64,000 bases of DNA from Paulownia fortunei. Its lineage: Eukaryota > Streptophyta > Magnoliopsida > Lamiales > Paulowniaceae. Location of the stretch: the NCBI GenBank assembly GCA_019321725.1, contig CM033113.1, forward strand, positions 9,734,001 to 9,798,000, given 5' to 3'. Under the pieces are notes generated by a model. The model ran no database searches. It had not been told where the DNA came from and saw only the letters and a program-made list of their open reading frames with translations. The translations under genes were made by a program, and so were the position numbers. Position 1 is the stretch's first letter. Every line of letters starts with the position of its first letter. This document shows positions 12,801 through 23,939 of this stretch, piece by piece.

Positions 12801-15180
12801 AAATGGCTAAATTTTTGGCCTCAAGGCAGCAAATTTTTTCGTTGGATGATTATATTTCTTGAATAGTATTTTATTATATTTTTTTATGTATTTAATTATT
12901 ATATTGGCCCTCTAAATTTCAAATCTGCATTTTGGGTCAACAAAATATAAACATAGTTAGATCATGATCAAAATAAAAAGTTCACTAAATTTCTTGATGG
13001 TCACATCATTTTATCGCCCAAAACCCTAATGAGAGGAAGTTTGGTAGATATGATAAACCAAAAGGGCAAGTTTTGCAATTATGAAAGAAAAAATATGAAT
13101 TAATTGATAATTAAATTATTTTAGAAGGAAAGCAAGTATAATTAATTCAATATAAAAGGTTCAAATTCTTATTCTATATTTCCATATTGCTTTATTTAAT
13201 TTCACAAGAAAAACCTTCAATTGCATCCACAATGGTAGTGGTTGATCATTTAGGGCTCTCGATGAGTCCGGTTTTCATCTTAATTAATTTTTTGTGGAAT
13301 TTGATTTCTATAATAGATTGAATTTCTGATTTTTTTTATTATAAATATTTGAATATAAATGAATACAAATCAAATTTTGCATGACCGACTCATTAGGATC
13401 CGAAATTAATCAAGTTAAATATATTATAGATAATGTACATTTCTAAACTACTTTTCTTTTTCATATAACAAGTTGCAATAGTAGTTATTTTTATACATGC
13501 ATGATAATTTTAATCAAATATCACTAAATCATTTTTGATGAAAAATCATAATTTTAATTATTTTTTAATATATTTCTTATGGATCCAAATTAGTTAAAAT
13601 TCGGATAAAAAGTTAATCAATTTGGCTTAGGTTGGATCAGTCAGACCTTAATTCCTACCAACTAAAAGTATTGACCAATTGAGTTGAAGTAAAGTCGTGA
13701 AGTTGAAGCAAAGCAGCTAAGTCGCGACTATGGAAAGTATTAGTAGAGACTATAAGTTGAAATAAATCTACAATTTCAAATATTTAGACTCTTATATGGT
13801 TTCTAGAAGCGTGAAATGTTCGTAATATTTATTTCTAAGTAATAAACTTGCTACATATACACAATTTGTAAAATTTAGTAGTATATGACTATGACAAATA
13901 AGTGAATAATTTGTCAATGTAGAGTTTAGTAGTAGTATATTCATGATCATACCAATGATTAAATCACTTTATTATAGGTTCAATTGGTCGGATCCAACCG
14001 AGTTAATTAAAATTAATTATATATTTTTAAATTATAAATAAAATAGTAATGTAATAGATTCATTATAAAAAATCAATTAAAAAAATATCTTACAAAGTTT
14101 AAAATTTAAAAAATAATTATATACATATAACAAAATATCAATTTTAAAACTTTAAAATTTTTTAAAAAATAAAAAATAAAAAATTAATTTAATCAATTGA
14201 ATTGCAAAAATAATTATTTAAAATTAATTGGACTGAGTACTAGATTCGATTTTGAAGACACTATTTAGTAACACATCACTGTAACAAATAAGTAAATAAC
14301 TTGTCAATATTAGTCTTAATTTTTCACAAATAAAAGATACATTTAAGGATAATGTTTTATTCAGGTGCCACAAAATATACAAATATTTGTCTAATTCTAT
14401 AATTATATTAATTTCTCTTAAGTTTGATATGGAGTGAGTATTTATTGACGTTGTTAATGATGTATTACATCAAAAGAAATTCACAATCTAAAGATATTAG
14501 GATAGCATAAGACCTCAATTCTCGTAAATCATTTCTCTGTATTGCCGTTAATTTTGAATTTTCAAATATTTGGCAAAGTAAAAGCAAAACTCTATTTGTG
14601 AAAGTAACATATCAATCTTCACATTCATTTAGTGTATTTTTGGTACTTGTACTATGTAATATTGAGGAAGAATTTTTTCTAAGTGAAATGATCAAATATA
14701 TTATTATAATTAAATATAAATTAATAATGAGTTAATAATTTTTAATTAATAATTTACAATAATCAATCATAAACAAATAATTATTTTAATAAATAAATAT
14801 TCATACATTGAGATTCGAATCCAATTGCAATTCTTTGCTACTAGACCAAAGCTTAAGGAAGAAATTATTTCAAACTATCATAATGATAATTCAACATATT
14901 GAGGAAAAAGTTTTTTTTTTTAAATTATAATAGTCATATTTGACATAGTACTTTTTAATTACTTCAGATATTATTATTTCTGTCATCCTATTTTTTAATG
15001 TTACAAATATAACTATTATTAGCTTAATTAAAGTGTAAAATTGTTATATTTATATAAATATATTATCATTATTAAATTTTCACGTCTACTTGTAACCAAA
15101 AGGAATTTTCACATTTAATATTTTTAAAATTTAAAATAATATAAGAATTTTGAAACACAAAGTCGAGTCTGTCTTCCTCC
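12800..15180. other. Intergenic, very AT-rich DNA
   Basis: Long A/T tracts and short ORFs only. Nothing beyond low complexity can be supported. Confidence 0.5.
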
Positions 15181-15283
15181 ACGCACAACTCTCTACTGCA
15201 GTCTAGTTCCAGTTGCAGCATTCCAGTCGAGAAATGGCTACTTCCGAGGGACCATTGGGTATTACTCGTTCACGACTGCTCGC

Positions 15284-15290
15284 TATATAA
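15284..15290 (+). promoter_or_regulatory. Candidate TATA box for the PHD-Myb gene
   Basis: TATATAA lies in a locally less AT-rich segment. It precedes a plausible untranslated first exon that could end at a GT donor at 15389 and join, by an intron, to an exon starting after the CAG at 16269-16271. That leader would contain an upstream ATG at 15371. The link to the coding start at 16349 is inference. Confidence 0.4.
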
Positions 15291-16348
15291 GAAAGCCCTA
15301 ATTTTCCAAATTTACCCAAATGTTTTACGAAAAGTTGGGTTGGTAAAATCCCAAATTTTACCAGAGGGAGATGGCTTATTTTCCATTGGTAATTTCTTCT
15401 CACTTTATGCTATTTAACATTTTCCGAGTTCACAAATTTGATTTTAACATTCATCTTAACTTCACATATAAGTGGGCATGAGTTTATACCTATGCGTATC
15501 GCCGTATATGTGTGAAGAATAAGTGTATCTGTTCAGATCCGTAGCTAATATTGCAAATGTCGTGGTGTTCTGATTTTTGGCTGATGATTTGTTATTTTGA
15601 TTATTTAAATACGTTTTTCTAACTTCCTTGAATTGATGAATGCAAAAGGGTTCCATGTTCTTAGTAGTAATTGGTTATTGACATGAACTAATATGGAAGA
15701 ATCTAGCGGCACGGCACCTGCTTTATTCGGTATTTGCTGCTCGGAGTGTTGGATTTAGATTGGAACTAGAGAAAGATTACGTCTATGTTTCAATTTTAGT
15801 TTATGGTGCTTGAAGGATTGCAGGGTGCAAGCTATTTTTATGTAGAGGGAAAAATAGTAATTTGTGGATCCTTCATGTTGATGTGGTGAAAGAATTGTTT
15901 ATGGCTCTAAGCTTCTACTACTTGCGTGCTAATTTTCCGCTCTCAACTGTTTTTGGAACACCAGAGCTTTATCTGTTCTTCTCTAGCAGTCACTCATAAA
16001 GTTACCCTACTTATTTCTTTTATCATGGTTTTCTTGATACGGGTTAAAGCTATATTTCTTATATTCTGATTCCATTTGCTAGTTAATGTTACTATTCACT
16101 CTTATAATTATCAAAGAGATGTTTGCCTGGGAAGTTATATCTATTGCTCTGCAATTAAAGCATTAACTGCCCTTAAACTATATCCTTAGTGTTGTCGAGA
16201 TGTTTGACAGATTTGATGTCTGTCATTAAGCTGCGGTGAGATAATATTGGAATGTGCTATTTTGTTGCCAGTAATCACAAATAAAGTTGTTGCTGTTGAA
16301 AAGTTTTAAGCACTCAAGCAGGGAAGGGACTAGAAGATCTTCTGGAAA

Positions 16349-18010
16349 ATGGATTGGTCAGAAAAAAATTTGTGCATAAAATGCAATGAAGGCGGGAATC
16401 TGTTGGTTTGCAGTGAAAATGGCTGTCCTTTAGCTGTTCATGAAAGATGTATGGGCTGTCCAGCTAGATTTGATGACGCGGGCCACTTCTATTGCCCCTA
16501 TTGTTTATACAAGCAAGCTGTTGCAGAATCACGTCAAGCAAGGGAATATGCTCTGGCAAGAAAGAAAGCTTTGTTGATCTTTATGGATGAAGAAATGATA
16601 GGCAGTGAAAAACATTTGGAAGAAAATAAGAGAGCTGAAGCTAATGGGCATAATCAGTCAAAAGTCAATGAAGCAAATGTAAATATTACAACATGTGATG
16701 ATGGTAAAAGTAGGTGGAATAGTGATTCCATTTTCGATCAATCTATTCACCTTGATGAGGAACATAAAATCAGCAATGCAGAAGAAGAGAAGATTCAGGA
16801 AGAGGAATCTGAAGCTTCTGCAGGCTCCAAAGGTCAAGACCCTTCACTTCAGATGTATGAGGAACAAAAAGTCAGCAATGAAGAAGAAAGAAAGATTCAG
16901 GAAGAGGAACATGAAACTTCTGTAGCTTCCAGTGGTCAAGACCCTTCACTTAAGATGCATGAACACGGACTCTGCAATGCAGAAGAAGAAAAGATTCACA
17001 AAGAGGAATGTGAAACTTCCTCTGCTTCCACTGGTCAAGACCCCTCACTTCCTGTGCATGCGAGAGCTAAGAGAGGATTTGAAAGGAGCGAACCAATAGA
17101 CAGGGATTCTGAGGCTGTTTCAGTGCAAAGTAAGCGTGTCAAACAGAGTGGTAAGAATAAGCAAACATCTCCAACTGTGAATCCTCCAAGGAGATCTTCA
17201 AGAAGGTCATCGTCTGCTTTGACAACCGAAAAAGAGTTAAATGAAAAAGATGAGGCTTCTCAAAGGTTGAAACAACCTCAACAGCCCTCAGTCAAACTGT
17301 AAGTACTTAACATACAGGATAATGTTTGGTCTTTGGAATTTCCTGCCTTTTTTGCATTGTTAAGGATAGGCATGACATCCCTTGCAGAGCTAATGACACA
17401 TTTGGCAATGGGAAACGTAAGAGATTATTGTGGAGGGAGGAAGAAGAAGAGAAGCTCAAGGTAAAAGTTTGTAAGCTGAATTGATTCTCAATCTGTTTTT
17501 TGACACTTAAACGCAAGCTTTCTTTCATGTTTGCTGGTAATATCGTAAATTCTACAGACTAAACCATATCTACTCATTTCTTTATTGAGAACCATAAACT
17601 GGTTATTTATTACTATGCGAGCGAACCTTCGTATCATTTGATTGCAATTCTTCAATGGAATATCCATAAAAAGCTTATCTTTGCCTTGTGCATTTTTATC
17701 CGGACATCATTCCAAGTCTCGTACTTTTCTACAAAGCCTACACGTCATTGCCAAACAAGTTGGTTGTTTTATATGCTTTGAGGTCAATTATTTAATGAGG
17801 GAAGTTCTGGCTTTACATGTTATAAAACATGTTTATAAACCTAACTTTCTTCGATTTATCTTGCTGCAGGCAGGAGTACAAAAATATTCAAAAGACGCAA
17901 ACAAAAATCTTCCTTGGAGGAAAATCTTGGAATTTGGGCAGGATGTGTTTGATGAAACCCGTAGTCCAAGTGATCTTAAGGATAAATGGAGGAACATGTT
18001 TGCAAAATAA
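16349..18010 (+). CDS. PHD zinc finger and Myb-like (telobox-type) DNA-binding protein
   Basis: Three coding exons, 16349-17298, 17388-17460 and 17870-18010, join in phase to 387 residues. Residues 9-52 hold a complete C4HC3 PHD finger (Cys9, 12, 21, 26, His31, Cys34, 49, 52), a fold that usually reads histone tails. Residues about 137-237 are three acidic 34/34/33-residue repeats. A basic, Ser-rich nuclear-localisation-like segment follows (RRSSRRSS). The last two exons encode a single C-terminal Myb/SANT-like domain: LLWREEEEEKL, then LPWRKIL, then the LKDKWRNM motif typical of telobox/TRF-like Myb domains. The architecture matches plant homeodomain-like proteins with a PHD-type finger. A nuclear chromatin or DNA-binding role is inferred; targets are unknown. 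The ATG chosen has in-frame stops upstream. Confidence 0.9.
16757..17059 (+). repeat. Three in-frame 102-bp tandem repeats inside the PHD-Myb gene
   Basis: Units 16757-16858 (102 bp), 16859-16960 (102 bp) and 16961-17059 (99 bp) encode 34, 34 and 33 residues. Each carries a SN/CN-EEE-KI core, an acidic run, and ends with GQDPSL plus a short linker. The third unit lost one codon. Units are diverged at DNA level but all remain open. Confidence 0.9.
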
Positions 18011-19969
18011 GAGTCAATATTGGAACAATCCATAATTTTGAACTTTGGACCTTGAAAGTGGAATATGGTAATTTAGGTGTGTATGGAGGTCTATGGAGTG
18101 ATAGAAAGATCTTCAATCTCTATCTTGTACGACAACTTTTGCTAACTGCTCTCAGTGTTCTAATGTTTTGACTATGTTTTCCATCCATTGGGGTGGTTAA
18201 GATTTTTCCTTGAAATCCCGTATGTATATGTTCATTAACTCAAGCATTAGTTTCGTGTAATGTGAAGTTACTAGTTTTTCACTATTGACAATCTCTCCAT
18301 CTCTCTAAATGTAGTAATGATATTGTCAAGCATTTAGTGTTACTAAGCTTTCCCCACATACTTGATAATTCTGCGGATGCCATCCCTATACCTATCCCCA
18401 ATTTTGTATGGACCTTTTGTTTTTGGTGGAGCATATGGTGGCTAAATTTTTTTGGCAATGGTTTAGTTGCTTCAGTTTCTGATTATTTTTGACAGAAGGC
18501 TCAGGAGATGGTGAGAATCCTTGGCCAGCAGCAAACGTCAATGAGCATCCCCATTGAAACGACTGATTATCATGAAAAGACCATATTGTATGAGTGAATA
18601 TAAAAGAGCATACTGCTAGTACCTCACAATCTCGTGCAGTCTTTCTTTCTCAGGTTCTATGATTAAATATACAACTTTTCTGTAGAATCCCTATAAAGCA
18701 TTCATCTGTCATACCTTCCTCGTAAGTTTCCTCCACATACTTCAAGCAAATTAGAGTTAATTGCGGAGTGGAGCATCTGCATTCAAGACTAAATCAATGG
18801 ATGCATATGCAGTAAAAATTTTGCTGTTTCTTGTAAGACTTTAAAACATTTTGATTTTTTAATTCAAGGAATGATATTTAGTTAATACCATGGATGGTGA
18901 CTAAATCATAGTAAATCTTATCAGAGGGTTTTCAGCTGAACTGAGTCTCCATTTTGCTATAGCAAATTTAAATTCTTCTGAAAAACTTAGTGGTTTCTTG
19001 GCCTTTTCAAATTTTATTTTCTTTAAAGGCAACTAAATCTTTCCTGGTGGTGATCGTTTGATTGTCTCTCAAACAGAACAAAGGCCTTAACTTTCTGTTG
19101 ATTGAAAGCCTGAAAATCTCCTTCCCGATCTCAAAACCATATAACAGTATTTCTCTTTCTCATTGATCAACGAACACTGTAAACCCATTTAATGATTCAG
19201 GCAATAGACTATTTCCCTCCAATACAGGATTACTTTCGTGTCAGAAACATTCCCCTGGAACATTCAGTTCTAGATTCAAGGCAACTAGGCAAGTAATGAA
19301 AGTAGGACTCTGATTCTCAATCGACTCATTCCTGATATTTTGGAATTTTTTTGCATAAATACATCAATGAAGAGTATCTTGAACCTAAAAGGCTGCTACC
19401 TCAAGCTCAAGTAGGATCATACATGAGCTGAAATGCCATCTTCCCCACAGTTGTTTTAATAACTCCTGTTCGCATATAACTGTTGCCAAGAAATTTTGCT
19501 TTCAAGTTTTTGACCAAGGATTGGTAGTCAACATCAATGTATTGTGACTTACTAAAAAACGTTTCATTGTCTAACTGTTCTTATGCGAAAAACAGCTCTA
19601 TATTTGAGTGCAAAGTTTCTCTTATGTTTTTAAGTTAAACTTGACGTTAAAACTATTGGATATCTAGTTGTTTCCCTCATCCACCATGAACATACACTCA
19701 TCATATTTAGTTTCAGAGGAAGAAAGAGACAGGCATCAACGAAATGAATGTTTATTATATTTGAAAGGTCTTTATAGACAACTCATCAAGTCTCTTATCT
19801 ATCAAACAGAAAAAAAATCAAGTCTTTTCCCTCAGCTATTGTGTTAGGCCACCAGAACATGTACATCAAAATTATACCAGATAGCAAACTAACTTAAAAC
19901 TCCTGTCACTTATCAGGCCAAGAAGTATGGAGGACATACCCCAAGGTAGTGCTGAAAGACTAGTGATTT
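18011..19969. other. Intergenic region between convergent PHD-Myb and AGPS genes
   Basis: It should hold both 3' untranslated regions, since the two genes converge. A short ORF preceded by an acceptor-like GACAG lies at 18496-18597 but has no recognisable homology. No other structure was seen. Confidence 0.5.
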
Positions 19970-22900
19970 CTAGATCACGGTACCACTGGGAATTAAAGCA
20001 TCCTTGATTACAGTGACAATACCACTCTTGATAAAGTATCCATCTGTCTCTCTTGCTGCTTCTTGAACATTGTCGCTGTTAATTATCTGGAACATATCAA
20101 AAACTTATTTTAGAGGTTCAGTTAGTATACGATGAATCACTGATTGATAACATTGAAGATAAACCACAGTCAGCTGCTGAAGACAGCCTTTGTTTACTTT
20201 AGGGGTATGAAAGTTCATAAATCATGAGTTAAATAATTTCATATGGTAATGATTAATGTGCATCAACTATGTTAACTTTGTAAAATAATTATGAAACAAA
20301 CAGATTAAGTTCGCAACCTTCACACTTTCTCCAATTCGGGCATTCTTGTCAATGATGGCTCTCTTGATGTGAGTGTTTTTACCTATGCCAATGGGCAAGC
20401 CACCCTTCGTGGCCAGAAACCTTCTGTCCGCATCTGTCTGAAACACAAAGTAAAATGACTATTCATCAATTGCAAAAGGAATAATGTAAAGTAACTAACT
20501 AAAGATCATATGCCCCTGCATTCCATATAACTTCAAGCACAATGTGCTTATATAAAGCTAGAAAAGTTTAAAATCTTCTGTTTGATTCTGCAGGGAGCAT
20601 TACCTCATAATAATCTGCACCCATCAACAAGGAGTCCTCTATGACTGCACCCTCAGATATGCACGATCTAAGTCCAACCACAGAATGGTGGATTTTACAG
20701 TTCTGCACGGAGGAGCATGACAGACTGAGACCATCTGATACAGTGTTCAGTACTGTCTACTAAAGACTTGTGGACCAATAGAATTTGTACTTACCATGTG
20801 AATAATGCAAAGAAAGGCTAAAAGGTAGCAAATTAGGCAACTTCTTTATTATATGACTCATCAGATAAAAATCCAATCATGTCATTTGGAAAGTCCAATA
20901 TCATTTTAGAACCACAGTCAACAATACATAAAAATTACACAAGCAGAAGGCTGAGCTGTAGGCCTATTCAAAACTTTGATCACTCACCTTGATCACACAG
21001 CCCTCACCAATGACACTATCCGTGACATCAGCATCCAGCATCTTGGAAGGAGGCAGATATCGAGGTTGGGTATAGATTGGAGCTGATCGATCATAGAAGC
21101 TGCAAGAAATAATTTAAACACATCAAGATATTCTATAAATAGAGCTGCAAGGGTACGAAAAAGAAAACACATTAAGAACAAAAAAACCTGCCTAAAATCT
21201 GGCACTGGCTTTTTTGTGATCCCTAGATTGGCATTGTAGAAAGCTTCAATGGTACCAATATCTTCCCAGTAGCCATCAAACAAGTAAGCTTGCACCTATT
21301 TAGAAAATAAAACAATTGGCTCCAACAGTGCTAAAAGAAGTGATAATTTCAGGAAAGTTCACCAATAAATCCCCATCAGAATTAAGTACAAGACACAAGC
21401 CCAAAAACATTACATTACAGCAAATTATTTTACAGATGCAGTACTACAGAGAAAATTGTGCACACATTATTTTGCATGGCTACTATAACAAGGAAAATGA
21501 GTACTAGAATAAATTTCAGACAGTTACATACTCTTAATCCCATGGAAGTAGCTCCAGGAATAACTTCACTTCCAAAATCATTGGCTGCAGGAAACTTGTC
21601 CCTGAGAAGATTTATCATCACATCTTTGCTAACAACATATATTCCCATACTTGCAATGTAAGGCATCTCCTTCGCTCTCTTATCATCAAGACCCAATATG
21701 GTAGTATCAACCTTAGAAACAGAACCAAGAGGACAAGGAAAATTAGATATTGATCTCATTGAACAATTCCTAATACTCTCAATGCATTTACAATTTAGCA
21801 CATCCACCTTCATAGCTTTTAGTTGTTCTCCCTTTGGTTTCTCCGCAAATTCAATGATGCGCCCTTCTTCATCAATCTTCATCAGACCAAATGCTGTGGC
21901 ACGCTTTTCATCCATAGGCAGTGCAGCAACACTAATATCAGCATCTGTTTCTCTATGGGCCTGAATAAATCTCTCATAGTCCATTCTGTACAAATGATCT
22001 CCAGCAAGAACCAGGAACTCAAGAACATTGTGCTCTTCAAACAACCATAAATATTGCCTTACAGCATCTGCCGTACCCTAAAGATAAAACGAATTTAATG
22101 TAATGTCAGAGTTATGAGCAAAAGCAATTGAATGTAAAAGGATATTTAGCATCGACCATAAATCTGGCACATATATACATCTGAGTCAAATAAAAGCAGC
22201 TTCAGAACTTTTAACAATTAGATGTAATGTGTGAATGTTGTGTGCATACTCGAAACTCATCTTAAGTGGTAAACAGTAAGCATGCTGGTACTATAATAAG
22301 TACCTGGAACCAATTGGGATTTTCCGGACTTTGCTGAGCTGCAAGAACCTCAACAAAACCTTCATTCTTGTAACCGCCCATGTTGCTCGCATATGCCCTT
22401 GAAAGGTGACGATTGAGGGATGCAGAATTGAATTGTGTGAGAACATAGATCTTGGATATGTTACTGTTCAAGCAATTGCTCACAGGAATATCAATTAGCC
22501 GATAATTTGCTCCAAGAGGAACAGCTGGCTTCGCCCTCTTCTTTGTCAGAGGATAAAGTCGAGTACCAGCTCCACCTCCCAGAATAATTCCCAAGACACT
22601 CTGCAGAAGGACCAGAAAGTCAAATAATTAAAGGCCTCACTTGATTATATGCAAAACTGAAGGGGGTAATTATAAGTAGTAGATCTATATATTCTAGTTT
22701 CTAAGGCACAGGACAAAATGTTAATTGTCCATTCAAATAAGTCGAATTTGATGGCACAAAAGTACTTCTAATTTATTTATAACTTTTGATAGGATAAAGG
22801 AATTCTTGAACTCTTTGTAGACTAGATTAATGCACAAACTAATCACGCACAGTTATTGGTCAGCACAACCCTTTTTTCCCTGAAAGGGTCTCACTAATTC

Positions 22901-23803
22901 TCAGGGTAGAAATTACTGAACCTTTCTAATTCACTCCATGCAATTTCTGTTTAATCTGTAGTCTAGATATTACCTATGATCGTTTTAAAACATTTACTAA
23001 CATAAGCCAGCAGTAGAAGTACAGCATTACAGATTCATGATTTGGTTATAAACGAAATAGAATACACGTTGCTCTTGCTAAAAGCAACCAAGCAGTTCTT
23101 ATTTAACTAAAGGAAGGTTAAAATAATCAAATTACACGTGCAACACGTTTCCCTTCATAACAGTGTTTGTTGTATACCGAGAGAGCAAACGGTGGATCTG
23201 CGACAAAGCATAAATATAACTTCGAATTAAATCAAATGTTCTACAGACAAATGAAAGCTGTATACTAAGATCTCTAAATTCTAATATTCACTTGCTTGCA
23301 GAACAAATTTACACACAACCACAAAATAACCTGATAGCCAAAAATTTACTAATTTCACGCACAATCAGTTACATGCTGATGAAAACAAATTGAACAAATT
23401 TACGGACGCGAAGACGAGCTCACACTACACATTTACAGAAAGGCATGCGTAACGTTCAACGCATGTAGCCGCAAGCATTTACTTAAAAATTAACAGAATT
23501 AAGAAGAGCGTAATAAGATGAATTAAGTACCCTGCTGGCATCAGGGTCAAGGCACGTTTGCGAGTTCTGCGAGTCGGACACCGCCTTCGGAGATACGATC
23601 ACCGGACTCCGGCTCTCCAAGTTAGCTCCAGAACGACGCCGTTGCACTCGGAGTTGCGGCGACGACGTGATGCTCTCACCGGTCACGTTGGACGTCGCAA
23701 AAGACAGTCCCCTAGACGACGTCGAATTGACATCCTCCACACTTTTACAATTAGCGACGGCAGTTGCGTTGGGAGCCAGCTTTAACACTGCGGTGGCTGC
23801 CAT
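19970..23803 (-). CDS. APS1: ADP-glucose pyrophosphorylase small (catalytic) subunit, plastid
   Basis: Nine coding exons (minus): 23531-23803, 22304-22600, 21808-22077, 21532-21711, 21192-21295, 20988-21099, 20604-20702, 20318-20437, 19970-20086. They join in phase to 523 residues, the family's normal size. The enzyme makes ADP-glucose from glucose-1-phosphate and ATP, the committed step of starch synthesis, as a heterotetramer with large subunits in plastids. Visible landmarks: a Ser/Ala/Arg-rich transit peptide (first about 70 residues); QTCLDPD with Cys84, the redox-bridge cysteine of small subunits; GGGAGTRL nucleotide motif; [20 protein letters not shown] with the catalytic Asp; [13 protein letters not shown] glucose-1-phosphate motif; and [12 protein letters not shown] with the C-terminal regulatory Lys. 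The start is the ATG at 23803; an open frame runs further up only from a GTG. Intron 5 is GC-AG, and intron 3 is 96 bp without stops. Confidence 0.97.
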
Positions 23804-23832
23804 TGCCAGGCGAAACACTTTAGTTCTCCGGG

Positions 23833-23836
<4 letters not shown>

Positions 23837-23879
<43 letters not shown>
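23837..23879. repeat. GA/CT microsatellite in the AGPS 5' untranslated region
   Basis: About 21 GA units on the plus strand, hence a CT run in the AGPS mRNA leader, between the candidate TATA box and the ATG. CT-rich leaders are common in plant genes. Confidence 0.9.
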
Positions 23880-23885
<6 letters not shown>

Positions 23886-23929
23886 CGGGGGTTCGAGGTT
23901 GAATGAGCTCAGCCTATTGATGACAGTGG

Positions 23930-23938
23930 TATTTATAG
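23930..23938 (-). promoter_or_regulatory. TATA box of the AGPS gene
   Basis: The minus strand reads CTATAAATA, a strong plant TATA consensus, about 127 bp before the ATG at 23803. Transcription would start near 23900 and the CT repeat would lie in the leader. Confidence 0.65.
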
Positions 23939-23939
23939 T

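Noticed and set aside
18496..18597. Possible extra last exon after the PHD-Myb stop (acceptor-like GACAG, then a 33-residue frame)
   Set aside because: The third exon ends in a proper stop with no donor before it, and the short frame has no recognisable similarity.
21430..22044. Single 204-residue ORF as an AGPS exon
   Set aside because: It fuses two real exons through the stop-free 96-nt intron and runs past a donor; family conservation and splice phase place the exon ends at 21808, 21711 and 21532.
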